6,106 nucleotides of DNA from Roseivirga sp. UBA7431 (GCA_002477595.1 DLQN01000034.1:1-6106), one strand, 5' to 3'; numbered from the stretch's first letter, positions 1 through 6,106 are shown. A program made the numbers and translations. Notes: generated by a model from the sequence alone, not told the origin.

Positions 1-52
1 ATTGAGAGAAAAGTAGTCCGCTAAAAAGTCTAACTAAGTAATTTCAAAATCT

Positions 53-85
53 AAAAAAAGCTCGGTTGGTCACCGAGCTTTTTTT
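53..85. terminator. Bidirectional intrinsic terminator
   Basis: An 8-bp perfect stem, AGCTCGGT (59-66) with ACCGAGCT (72-79), closes a 5-nt loop TGGTC. It is flanked by an A run (53-59) on the left and a T run (79-85) on the right, so it can act on either strand. It probably ends an upstream gene lying mostly outside the window and insulates the gene starting at 138. This is read directly from the sequence. Confidence 0.85.
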
Positions 86-137
86 GTTTGTGATGTGAGG
101 TACTATTAAAAGAGGTTAATTCTATTAATTTTAGGCC

Positions 138-620
138 ATGAAAAAAGTATTAAAACCCATTCTTGTCGGTCTGCTAGTGACTTTTGTGGTCATTCAATTC
201 ATTGCTCGACCTGAAAAAATCAGCGAACCCGTGAATGAAAACGATATTATCAGTGTATTGGAGATTGAAGGCCCAATCGCCACGATGCTTAAATCAGCTT
301 GCTACGATTGCCATTCTGATCAGCCGCGATACCCGTGGTATGCTAGTGTAGCCCCAGTTAGTTGGAAAATAGGAGAGCATATAGAAGAAGGCAGGGATGA
401 ACTCAACTTCTCTAAATGGGCCACCTATTCTGCTAAAAGACGCGACCATAAATTAGAAGAGATGGTTGAAGAAGTAGAGGAAGGGAAAATGCCTCAGCCC
501 AATTATGTAAGAATGCACAGTGAGGCGAAGCTAACTGATGAACAAGTAGCATCCCTGAAAACATGGGTCACTGCCGAACGCGCTAAAATTGCCCCAGAGC
601 TTGCAGAAGCGATGAACTAG
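138..620 (+). CDS. Membrane-anchored haem-binding domain protein (single CxxCH)
   Basis: This 160-aa protein matches the small haem-binding domain family (Haem_bd type) common in Bacteroidota. Residues 7-23 form one hydrophobic segment after a basic MKK start. No clear signal-peptidase site follows, so it is probably an N-terminal anchor with the rest in the periplasm. The haem motif is ACYDCH (C55, C58, H59), followed by the typical aromatic and proline-rich stretch around PRYPWYASVAPVSW (63-76). A later KMPQPNY segment (117-123) offers M118 as a possible second axial ligand. Residues 105-116 are strongly acidic. Covalent c-type haem attachment through the two cysteines is expected from the motif. 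An electron-transfer or haem-sensing role is inferred, and the redox partner is unknown. The gene stands alone between two terminators (53-85 and 653-686). The ATG at 138 is chosen because the anchor begins right there. I saw no convincing promoter in the short upstream gap. Confidence 0.85.
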   Translation: MKKVLKPILVGLLVTFVVIQFIARPEKISEPVNENDIISVLEIEGPIATMLKSACYDCHSDQPRYPWYASVAPVSWKIGEHIEEGRDELNFSKWATYSAKRRDHKLEEMVEEVEEGKMPQPNYVRMHSEAKLTDEQVASLKTWVTAERAKIAPELAEAMN

Positions 621-652
621 AAGACCAAAGTAGGAGTAACACTACAACAACA

Positions 653-686
653 AAAAGGCCCATCCACTTTCGTGAATGGGCCTTTT
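653..686. terminator. Bidirectional terminator between convergent genes
   Basis: The arms AAAAGGCCCAT (653-663) and ATGGGCCTTTT (676-686) pair perfectly. After one C-A mismatch (664/675) the stem continues with CAC/GTG (665-667, 672-674) around a TTTC loop. The A run and T run flanking the GC core make it usable by both the haem-binding gene from the left and the DUF6952-like operon from the right, whose stop codon lies 18 bp away. Confidence 0.88.
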
Positions 687-703
687 ACTTTTAACCTATT
701 CGA

Positions 704-961
704 CTACTTATCGATCGACCCCATAACACGCTTCATAAATGTATTCAGCGCTTCTTTCTTAGGGGTTCCCTCCTTCATCATCGTATGCACTTCGAGTGCA
801 CCGTACATGTTGGAGATCATTTCGCCCAGTACATCCAACTCCTCATCCTTCAGTGACTCACTCTCGGTTAGGTTTTCTAACGTTTCAAGTGTCTCCAGCA
901 AATAGTCCTGATCGTTCTGCTCGATAAAATCGGTTAGGTGTTTAATTAGCGGCAACCTCAT
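704..961 (-). CDS. DUF6952-like small conserved protein
   Basis: This 85-aa soluble protein has no signal peptide and no cysteine. From memory it resembles the DUF6952 family of Bacteroidota, usually about 85-95 aa and encoded just downstream of a thioredoxin-family gene. Recognisable stretches are LPLIKHLTDFIE near the start, SLKDEELDVLGEMISNMYGA in the middle and FMKRVMGSIDK at the end. The sequence is helix-rich with an acidic first half (residues 14-46) and a more basic tail. Its biochemical role is unknown; association with the thioredoxin partner is inferred only from gene order. The ATG at 961-959 lies inside the 3' end of the thioredoxin-fold gene (20-bp overlap), which suggests translational coupling. 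The gene ends 18 bp before the terminator at 653-686. The family name is from memory and should be confirmed by profile search; the gene being real is much surer. Confidence 0.78.
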   Translation of the reverse strand: MRLPLIKHLTDFIEQNDQDYLLETLETLENLTESESLKDEELDVLGEMISNMYGALEVHTMMKEGTPKKEALNTFMKRVMGSIDK

Positions 962-1154
962 CTACCAAGTCTTTTAGTGATTCAAACTTGTTGGTCTGCA
1001 CCTGCTTTACGAATTGTCCTTTTTCAAAGGCAGCAAACGTTGGCAAGTTGCTTACATCAGCCATTCTTCTGGACTCAGGAAACTTTTCAGCATCTACAAG
1101 CACAAAAGTGGCATTCTCAGTCTCATTGGACAGCTTCTTGAATTTTGGTTTCAT
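942..1154 (-). pseudogene. Thioredoxin-family protein lacking the CxxC half (5'-truncated)
   Basis: This 70-aa reading frame corresponds to the C-terminal two thirds of a thioredoxin fold. KPKFKKL (2-8) matches the end of the active-site helix, ATFVLVDAEKFPES (15-28) the next strand and loop, SNLPTFAAF (35-43) carries the cis-proline P38, and FEKGQFVKQ (43-51) gives the last hairpin, followed by a C-terminal helix. Family members in this phylum are about 100 aa, with WCGxC directly before RIMKPKF. Reading in frame upstream of the ATG gives AFSKRSRSRI and then a stop (TAA), so R-I is retained but both cysteines and the first strand and helix are absent. No alternative in-frame ATG, GTG or TTG exists between that stop and 1154. 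The product could not perform dithiol exchange. It may be a decaying gene or a redox-dead scaffold still supporting the overlapping DUF6952-like gene. The body shows no internal stop or frameshift, so the loss looks recent or the remnant is still used. Confidence 0.7.
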
Positions 1155-1176
1155 GATACGGCTTCTACTTCTTTTG
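1144..1176 (+). promoter_or_regulatory. Possible Bacteroidota-type promoter for the pentapeptide gene
   Basis: TTTG at 1144-1147 and TTCTTTTG at 1169-1176 are 21 bp apart. The second differs from the TAnnTTTG -7 box at one position. Transcription would start about 15 bp before the ATG at 1198. The -33 element would lie inside the 5' end of the divergent thioredoxin remnant, since the gap between the two genes is only 43 bp. This is weak pattern evidence only. Confidence 0.3.
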
Positions 1177-1197
1177 GAAAATGCTTACAATAGCTAA

Positions 1198-1767
1198 ATG
1201 AAAGAGATCATAGACGGAAGGGAATTCAAAAACATCAACTTTTCGGTAGAGCCTTTTGCTAATGTGGACTATGAAAACTGTCGCTTTCAAGGGTGTAGTT
1301 TCAACGGAGCGGACCTATCGAACATCAGCTTCTTGGAATGCGAATTCATAGCATGTGACCTTTCCTCTTCTAAATTCCTTGCTACAAGTTTTAAAGAGGT
1401 CAATTTCAGGGCGTGCAAATTACTTGGCCTACACTTCGACAGATGTAATCCTTTCTTATTAGAGATGTACTTCTATAATTGTCAGCTAGACCTCTCCTCT
1501 TTCTACCAACTGTCTCTGAAGAAAATCGTGTTTGAAGCCTGTAGCCTTAAAGAAGTAGACTTTGTTGAAACGAATTTGACGGAAGCCAAATTTAATGACT
1601 GTGACCTTTCAGGTGCGGTATTTGAGAACTCGGTCCTTAACAAAGCTGACCTTAGAACGTCTCATAGCTATATTGTCGATCCAGAGATCAATCAAATCAG
1701 CAAAATGAGGGTGTCGTCAGCGGGTCTCCCTGGGCTAGTCTCCAAACATGACCTGAGAATAGACTAA
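1198..1767 (+). CDS. Pentapeptide-repeat protein, Qnr-like architecture
   Basis: This 189-aa cytoplasmic protein is built almost wholly of A(D/N)LxX-type pentapeptides. Central F, L or Y residues occur every five positions from F10 to F80 (10, 15, 20, 25, 30 and so on). After a break at 81-91 (DRCNPFLLEMY) they resume in a shifted register from F92 to L152. Cysteine is frequent at the -2 position (for example C28, C33, C48, C53, C73, C95, C115, C135). Such repeats fold into a right-handed square beta-helix. The non-repeat tail (SYIVDPEINQISKMRVSS, 157-174, then LPGLVSKHDLRID) resembles the C-terminal dimerisation segment of Qnr-type proteins. Those mimic DNA and protect gyrase from quinolones, but chromosomal relatives are common and their function is usually unknown. 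Resistance is therefore not claimed. It is divergent from the thioredoxin remnant and converges on the S9 peptidase gene. The ATG at 1198 is the first in frame, and the repeat pattern begins within ten residues of it. Confidence 0.85.
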   Translation: MKEIIDGREFKNINFSVEPFANVDYENCRFQGCSFNGADLSNISFLECEFIACDLSSSKFLATSFKEVNFRACKLLGLHFDRCNPFLLEMYFYNCQLDLSSFYQLSLKKIVFEACSLKEVDFVETNLTEAKFNDCDLSGAVFENSVLNKADLRTSHSYIVDPEINQISKMRVSSAGLPGLVSKHDLRID

Positions 1768-1790
1768 CAAGGCATGATGACTTAACAAAT

Positions 1791-1822
1791 AAAAACGTCA
1801 GACCTATTGCTAAGTCTGACGT
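1791..1822 (-). terminator. Intrinsic terminator of the S9 peptidase gene
   Basis: ACGTCAGAC (1795-1803) pairs perfectly with GTCTGACGT (1814-1822), leaving a 10-nt loop that can form two further pairs. Read on the minus strand, the stem is followed by TTTTTATTT (complement of 1787-1795), a good U tract. On the plus strand the sequence after the stem (CTAAAATCTTA) has no U tract, so it mainly serves the leftward S9 transcript, 28 bp past its stop codon. It may also slow read-through from the pentapeptide gene. Confidence 0.72.
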
Positions 1823-1850
1823 CTAAAATCTTATGTCTTGAATCTAAATA

Positions 1851-4817
1851 CTAGTGCTGGCCGCCTTTAGTTTTCTCAAGTTTAAGGCTCTCTCCTTCTG
1901 TTACTTTTTCTTCGGTTTCGTCCACCAAATCATAACGAAGTGTTCTTCCTTTCAACTTAGCTGGTAGACCGTAAGCCATCCATTCTGGCATTGGCTCACC
2001 TTTTAAGTAGTGATTAAAGAACTGTGCCATTCTAATGGAAAGATCCTTACGGTTCTTACGTCTTGTCAGGTTATGCGCTTCGTCATTATATGACACTAAC
2101 CACGCAGGCTTTTGCAGCCTTCTGAGCGACATATAGAACTCAATCCCTTGATACCAAGGCACAGCACCGTCCGCATCGTTATGCATGATGAACATAGGTG
2201 TTTCAATCTCAGGCACTTTAAACAATGGTGAGTTCTCGATGTACAAATCAGGTCTATCCCAAAGCGTAGCACCCAAACGAGTCTGTGTCTTTTCATATTG
2301 GAACATTCTACTCATTCCACTAGCCCATCTTACACCTCCATAAGCTGATGTCATGTTAACGACAGGTGCACCTGCACCTGCTGCCTTATAAAGGTTGGTT
2401 CTCGTCACCATATGGGCGACTTGATATCCACCCCAACTTTGCCCTTGAATGGCCATGTTATCTTCATCTACGAATCCCATTGCCATTACCGCTTTTGTAG
2501 CAGGTACCACGTGGTCCATGGCACTTTTTCCTGGGTAACCTACTTCATACTTAATGTCTGGCACAAGTACCAAGTAATCATTACTCACATAGTAAGGAAT
2601 GTTGATTGTACTCGCACTAGGTGCAGGACTTGGATGACTGTGTAAAGAATTTGATCTACGCTCATAGAAGTATGCAATCATTGGATACTTCTTATTCGGG
2701 TCGAAATTCTCCGGCTTGTAAAGAATCGCCTGCATCGTTTCCCCATCATAAGTATTGTCGAACTCGATGAGTTCTGCAGTACCCCAATTGTAAGGTTCTT
2801 CTTGAGCACCAACATTACTTAGCTTTTTGAGACCGGTCATACTCACGCTATTAGCAGCGTATACTTCACTGTATTCTTGGTAAGTAGACTTTCTCACGAG
2901 TACACGATCAGCATTTTTAGCTTTAATTAAGCCTCCGATGCTCATATCTTCCATCACCACGATCTGTGGATCAGAAGAACCATTCATGTTGGCAGTAACA
3001 AATCCAGAAGCTTTAGTCCACTCATTGAAGGCAGATAATGTTGCTCTTCCTTCGGTAGAGATCGTTCTAGCTTCTCTATCTAATCGCTGATAACGCATGG
3101 TAATCTTATTCTGACGGCCAAAACCATTAGTTACATTCACTGCGCTTCCTCCTTTAGGGTCAACCCTCCAAATATCATATCTGTCATAAAGGAAAAATGC
3201 TGCATCATCATCCGACCAGCCTGGCGTACCATAGCTGCCAGCTAATGAAGGAGAATCATGTAGCTCATTCGCAAATGAAACGCTCATTCCTTCAGTCAAA
3301 TTCTTGATATTACCTGAAGCAACATTCATCATATACCAATGACCATCTTCGATATTATGCCAAGTCAAATAGTTTCCAGCTGGAGAAAGAGAAGGAAATC
3401 CTTTAGCTCCTTTGATCAATAATTCAGCATCACCTGTTGATGTGCTAATCTTATAGAAGTCTCTTGGAATTTGCGTATCCCAAGTCATTTGGGTTCTGTA
3501 AGGCTGATCGTTCATCGCCAAAACAAAGTCTCTGTCGTTTCTTGTGTCAATTGTAACAGATTCAAGGTCAGGTCCGGCTAGTTGTACTAGTTTCCCAGTC
3601 TGAGTATCTAACATTACATCGAAAGACCTGTTTTTCTCTCTTCCCGCCTGAAGCTTCTGCATTGGCTGGATATAAGGATCGTTGTATGACCAAACATCAA
3701 CATCTGGACGATCGTCTTTCAACAAAGTAGTATCCGCTTCATAAGCATATTCGAAAGGCCTCGGTGCTGTACCGAAATAAACTCGCTTACCTGACTCTGA
3801 AAATCTGATATTACTATTATCACTCACCATCCAGTTTTCCGGAACGCCAGCAGTAGTTGTGTCCGCTACAATTGTTGCGCTAGCCTTACCAGCACTCCAA
3901 TGCATTAGACTGAAATACTTGTGATCGTCATCCTTTGTGTTTGCTGTAGCAAAAAAGGCTATCTGATTTCCTTCTTCATCGGTTGACATCTTTTTGTATT
4001 CGATCATCCCCTCATTAAGCGTTGTCATCTCGCCATTGGCCGTATTTATTGCATGAATACCAGACTCATTTAAAGAATCAACTTTATCATACTCGAAGAA
4101 TAAGTGATTTCCTTTTTCAGTTAAGCTATATTCCATCACACCAGTGATGCTTTTTGATTCACCCGTCTTTAAGTTATAAAGGACCAATTCTGTACCTTTT
4201 GATTTGGCACGTGGATCTTCTGGTTCTACAGGCTCAGGCGTTTCTTCCTTAGGCTCTTCTTTCTTCTTTTTCTTTCTCTTACTTTTTCTACCCTCTACAA
4301 CTGGTTCTTCTTTTTCCTCAACTGCTTCCTCCTTTTTCTTTGTCTCTTTCAAAGGCATTTCATGAACCCAAGCCATCCACTCTTCAGATTCTCCCGGAAG
4401 TTGAAAATTCTTAACCCTTGCGACTTTCTTGATATCGCCTGAATTTAGGTTAATAATATAAAGAGAGTCCTTCGGCATTTTGGTTGCTGTGGTCTTCTTC
4501 AATTTAAGTTCACGTTCCACTAAATATGCCGGCTTTACTTCAGCCGCCACATATTGGCCATTAGCGGAGAAAGAATAGCGAGAAACCCTATCAACGGTAA
4601 TAGATTCATCGGTATTCAAGTTCCTTAATTCTAATGTAGCATCACCAACTTGTGGTGTGATGCGATAGCCTGCCCAAACACCATCATTGCTGATGATAAC
4701 CGAAGCAATGCTTTTCCAGTCATCATAAACATCGTGAGTAATAGGTTTTTTCTGGGCAAAAGCCAACGATACGAGGCATAGTAAAGCCAGCATCAAAAGG
4801 GATTTTCTAGAAATCAT
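1851..4817 (-). CDS. Secreted S9 family serine peptidase (prolyl oligopeptidase/DPP-type)
   Basis: This 988-aa exported serine peptidase should cleave peptides in the periplasm or outside the cell; post-proline specificity is a family guess. A signal peptide covers residues 1-21 (MISRKS, hydrophobic core, AFA before Q22). Residues ~30-670 are the propeller-type N-terminal domain with repeated strand and NLxTGE-like turns. Residues ~680-945 are the alpha/beta-hydrolase domain. The catalytic triad is visible: S794 in GQSWGGY, D883 in HNDADGAVP, and H915 in NDEAHNL. A short C-terminal extension ends at GGQH. Family members are usually 700-950 aa; the extra length here comes partly from a Lys/Glu-rich insert at ~157-208. 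The ATG at 4817 is chosen because the signal peptide starts there and a promoter lies just upstream. An in-frame TTG at 4874 would add 19 residues but overlaps the -33 element, so it cannot be the start. It is divergent from a secreted metalloprotease gene, 105 bp apart. Confidence 0.93.
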   Translation of the reverse strand: MISRKSLLMLALLCLVSLAFAQKKPITHDVYDDWKSIASVIISNDGVWAGYRITPQVGDATLELRNLNTDESITVDRVSRYSFSANGQYVAAEVKPAYLVERELKLKKTTATKMPKDSLYIINLNSGDIKKVARVKNFQLPGESEEWMAWVHEMPLKETKKKEEAVEEKEEPVVEGRKSKRKKKKKEEPKEETPEPVEPEDPRAKSKGTELVLYNLKTGESKSITGVMEYSLTEKGNHLFFEYDKVDSLNESGIHAINTANGEMTTLNEGMIEYKKMSTDEEGNQIAFFATANTKDDDHKYFSLMHWSAGKASATIVADTTTAGVPENWMVSDNSNIRFSESGKRVYFGTAPRPFEYAYEADTTLLKDDRPDVDVWSYNDPYIQPMQKLQAGREKNRSFDVMLDTQTGKLVQLAGPDLESVTIDTRNDRDFVLAMNDQPYRTQMTWDTQIPRDFYKISTSTGDAELLIKGAKGFPSLSPAGNYLTWHNIEDGHWYMMNVASGNIKNLTEGMSVSFANELHDSPSLAGSYGTPGWSDDDAAFFLYDRYDIWRVDPKGGSAVNVTNGFGRQNKITMRYQRLDREARTISTEGRATLSAFNEWTKASGFVTANMNGSSDPQIVVMEDMSIGGLIKAKNADRVLVRKSTYQEYSEVYAANSVSMTGLKKLSNVGAQEEPYNWGTAELIEFDNTYDGETMQAILYKPENFDPNKKYPMIAYFYERRSNSLHSHPSPAPSASTINIPYYVSNDYLVLVPDIKYEVGYPGKSAMDHVVPATKAVMAMGFVDEDNMAIQGQSWGGYQVAHMVTRTNLYKAAGAGAPVVNMTSAYGGVRWASGMSRMFQYEKTQTRLGATLWDRPDLYIENSPLFKVPEIETPMFIMHNDADGAVPWYQGIEFYMSLRRLQKPAWLVSYNDEAHNLTRRKNRKDLSIRMAQFFNHYLKGEPMPEWMAYGLPAKLKGRTLRYDLVDETEEKVTEGESLKLEKTKGGQH

Positions 4818-4845
4818 AAGTCTTTTTTTTTGTTTAGTAACCTTA

Positions 4846-4875
4846 CAAATATAATTGTATGGCTGTGTTTGCAAA
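4846..4875 (-). promoter_or_regulatory. Bacteroidota-type promoter of the S9 peptidase gene
   Basis: On the minus strand, TTTG (4875-4872) and TATATTTG (4853-4846) are separated by 18 bp. They match the -33 TTTG and -7 TAnnTTTG boxes of Bacteroidota primary promoters. Transcription would begin near 4840, giving a roughly 23-nt A-rich leader before the ATG at 4817, with no Shine-Dalgarno, as is usual in this phylum. The -33 box is half of the palindrome TTTGCAAA (4868-4875). Confidence 0.72.
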
Positions 4876-4922
4876 GACTTCTTATATTGAAGGCATCAGA
4901 AAAATCATAACCTGAAAAAGAC

Positions 4923-6106
4923 ATGTTGAGAAAATCAATCGTTATTACACTACTATGCCTATTTACGACAGTTGCCTTTGCCCAAAAGACAATTGCCGAA
5001 TTAACAAAGGGCATGACCAAAAAAGAAGGCTATTTCAACTACTACTGGGATGAGAAAGAAGGTAAAGTATGGCTCGAAATAGAAAATCTAGATTCAGAGT
5101 TTCTTTATGTAAACGCGCTTTCAGCCGGTATCGGATCAAACGATATAGGACTCGATAGAGGAAAGCTAGGCAGTACGCGTGTTGTAGAATTTAGGCGTGT
5201 TGGACCCAAGATCATGCTTGTGCAGCCGAACTACTCCTATAGGGCCGTTTCTGATAATGCAGATGAAGTGAGAGCCGTTAAAGAAGCCTTCGCTGAATCC
5301 GTATTACAAGGCTTCAAGATTGCTGGAGAAAGTGATGGCAAAATCCTTATCGACATGACGCCAATGCTGCTGAGCGATGCCTTTGGTGCTGCCAGAAGTT
5401 TACGTAGCGAAGGAAGTTATAAAGTAGACGCCAACCGTTCGGCCGTTTATCCTGCTATGCTTAAGAACTTTCCGAAAAATTCAGAGTTTGAAGCAACCAT
5501 CACCTTTACAGGAACAGCGACCGGCAGGTTTATCAGAAGTGTAACGCCATCATCAGACGCGGTGACAGTAAGGATGCACCATTCCTTTATTGAGCTTCCC
5601 GATGCCAACTATGAAACTAGAAAAGCTGACCCAAGGTCTGGTTATGGCGCCATCCAATATATGGACTACGCTACTCCTATCGAAGATAACATTGTCAAGC
5701 AATTCGTTAGAAGACATCGATTAGAAAAGAAGAACCCTGATGCCAAAATAAGCGATCCAGTAGAACCCATTAGATACTACGTAGATCGTGGCGCACCAGA
5801 GCCTATTAAGTCTGCATTGATAGAAGGTGCACGCTGGTGGAACCAAGCCTACGAAGCAGCGGGCTATCGCAATGCATTTATTGTCGAAGAAATGCCTGTT
5901 GGTGCTGATCCATTAGATGTTCGCTATAATCTTATTCAATGGGTACACCGATCCACTCGTGGTTGGTCTTATGGATCTTCTGTAACTGACCCAAGAACAG
6001 GAGAAATTATTAAAGGACATGTAAGCTTAGGCTCATTAAGAGTGAGACAAGATTTCTTGATCGCTCAAGGTCTTTTGACACCTTACGAAAACGGAACTAC
6101 CCCAGA
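4923..6106 (+). CDS. Secreted zinc-dependent metalloprotease (DUF5117/DUF4953 type), 3'-incomplete
   Basis: An open frame of at least 394 codons runs off the window with no stop. It begins with a signal peptide (MLRKS, hydrophobic core, VAFA before Q21). Residues ~22-58 (TIAELTKGM, FNYYWDEKEGKVWLEI) look like the short DUF5118-like start. From ~60 (FLYVNALSAGIGSNDIGLDRG) to ~270 the pattern fits DUF5117. From ~283 (IRYYVDRGAPEPIKSAL, EGARWWNQAYEAAGY, RYNLIQWV, DPRTGEIIKGHVSLGS) it enters the metzincin-like protease domain. The zinc-binding HExxH helix is expected shortly after the last visible residue, so the catalytic site cannot be verified here. Full-length relatives are about 800-850 aa. 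The protein should act in the periplasm or outside the cell; its substrate is unknown. It shares a 105-bp divergent region with the S9 peptidase gene, suggesting joint control. I could not identify its own promoter: TGTGTTTG at 4864-4871 is one base off a -7 box but has no partner -33 element. Family assignment is by recognised motifs from memory. Confidence 0.88.
   Translation, partial: MLRKSIVITLLCLFTTVAFAQKTIAELTKGMTKKEGYFNYYWDEKEGKVWLEIENLDSEFLYVNALSAGIGSNDIGLDRGKLGSTRVVEFRRVGPKIMLVQPNYSYRAVSDNADEVRAVKEAFAESVLQGFKIAGESDGKILIDMTPMLLSDAFGAARSLRSEGSYKVDANRSAVYPAMLKNFPKNSEFEATITFTGTATGRFIRSVTPSSDAVTVRMHHSFIELPDANYETRKADPRSGYGAIQYMDYATPIEDNIVKQFVRRHRLEKKNPDAKISDPVEPIRYYVDRGAPEPIKSALIEGARWWNQAYEAAGYRNAFIVEEMPVGADPLDVRYNLIQWVHRSTRGWSYGSSVTDPRTGEIIKGHVSLGSLRVRQDFLIAQGLLTPYENGTTP

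Noticed and set aside
1..24. Possible last seven codons (IERKVVR, stop TAA at 22-24) of an upstream plus-strand gene
   Set aside because: Too short to support a call; it only fits the position of the terminator at 53-85.
126..133. TAATTTTA as a -7 box for the haem-binding gene
   Set aside because: One mismatch, no partner -33 element, and transcription would start at about the ATG itself.
672..905. 77-codon plus-strand open frame starting in the terminator
   Set aside because: It begins in the terminator hairpin and is antisense to the DUF6952-like gene; serine-rich shadow with no family features.
988..1197. 69-codon plus-strand open frame opposite the thioredoxin remnant
   Set aside because: It is the antisense shadow of the thioredoxin-family frame, with no recognisable domain and a composition explained by the real gene.
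704..1767. Toxin-antitoxin or defence module made of the small genes and the pentapeptide protein
   Set aside because: The thioredoxin and DUF6952-like genes fit a housekeeping pair known in the phylum, and the pentapeptide gene is divergent. Nothing in their motifs suggests a toxin, nuclease or sensor.
2096..2645. Two short frames (2096-2296 minus, 2412-2645 plus) inside the S9 gene
   Set aside because: Both lie wholly within the alpha/beta-hydrolase coding region in other frames and have no domain or start signal of their own.
4814..5020. 68-codon minus-strand frame spanning the divergent region
   Set aside because: It is antisense to the metalloprotease signal peptide and crosses the S9 promoter, so it cannot be a plausible gene.

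Overview
The window looks like chromosomal DNA from a marine or environmental Bacteroidota, most likely the Cytophagales/Flavobacteriia side. I infer this from a TAnnTTTG/TTTG-type promoter, start codons without clear Shine-Dalgarno sequences, moderate AT richness, and protein families typical of that phylum: a membrane-anchored CxxCH haem-binding protein, a DUF6952-like protein next to a thioredoxin-family gene, a very long S9 peptidase, and a DUF5117/DUF4953-type zinc metalloprotease. No mobile element, CRISPR array, tRNA or rRNA is visible.

Layout. A strong hairpin terminator (53-85) closes whatever lies to the left. A single-gene unit follows, encoding a 160-aa membrane-anchored cytochrome-like protein (138-620), which ends at a two-way terminator (653-686). 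That terminator also closes a leftward two-gene operon. The operon holds a 70-aa thioredoxin-fold remnant without its CxxC half (942-1154) and an 85-aa DUF6952-like protein (704-961), overlapping by 20 bp. Only 43 bp away and divergent is a 189-aa pentapeptide-repeat protein (1198-1767) with Qnr-like architecture. It converges on a 988-aa secreted S9 serine peptidase (1851-4817, minus strand), with a hairpin terminator between them. To the right of the S9 gene, across a 105-bp divergent promoter region, starts a secreted zinc-metalloprotease-family gene (4923 to the window end) that is cut off before its expected catalytic helix.

How the parts fit. The right half is a divergent pair of exported peptidases, plausibly co-regulated for extracytoplasmic protein or peptide breakdown (inference). 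A near-consensus promoter for the S9 gene lies in the shared gap, and it shows that the S9 protein starts at 4817 rather than at a more upstream in-frame TTG. The left half carries redox and stress-type housekeeping genes. Its most notable point is the thioredoxin gene: family similarity begins abruptly at the codon after the expected second active-site cysteine, which suggests a rearrangement that placed the pentapeptide gene next to it. I did not find a clearly new multi-gene system; the most unusual signals are this decapitated thioredoxin and the mirrored starts of the two protease genes.
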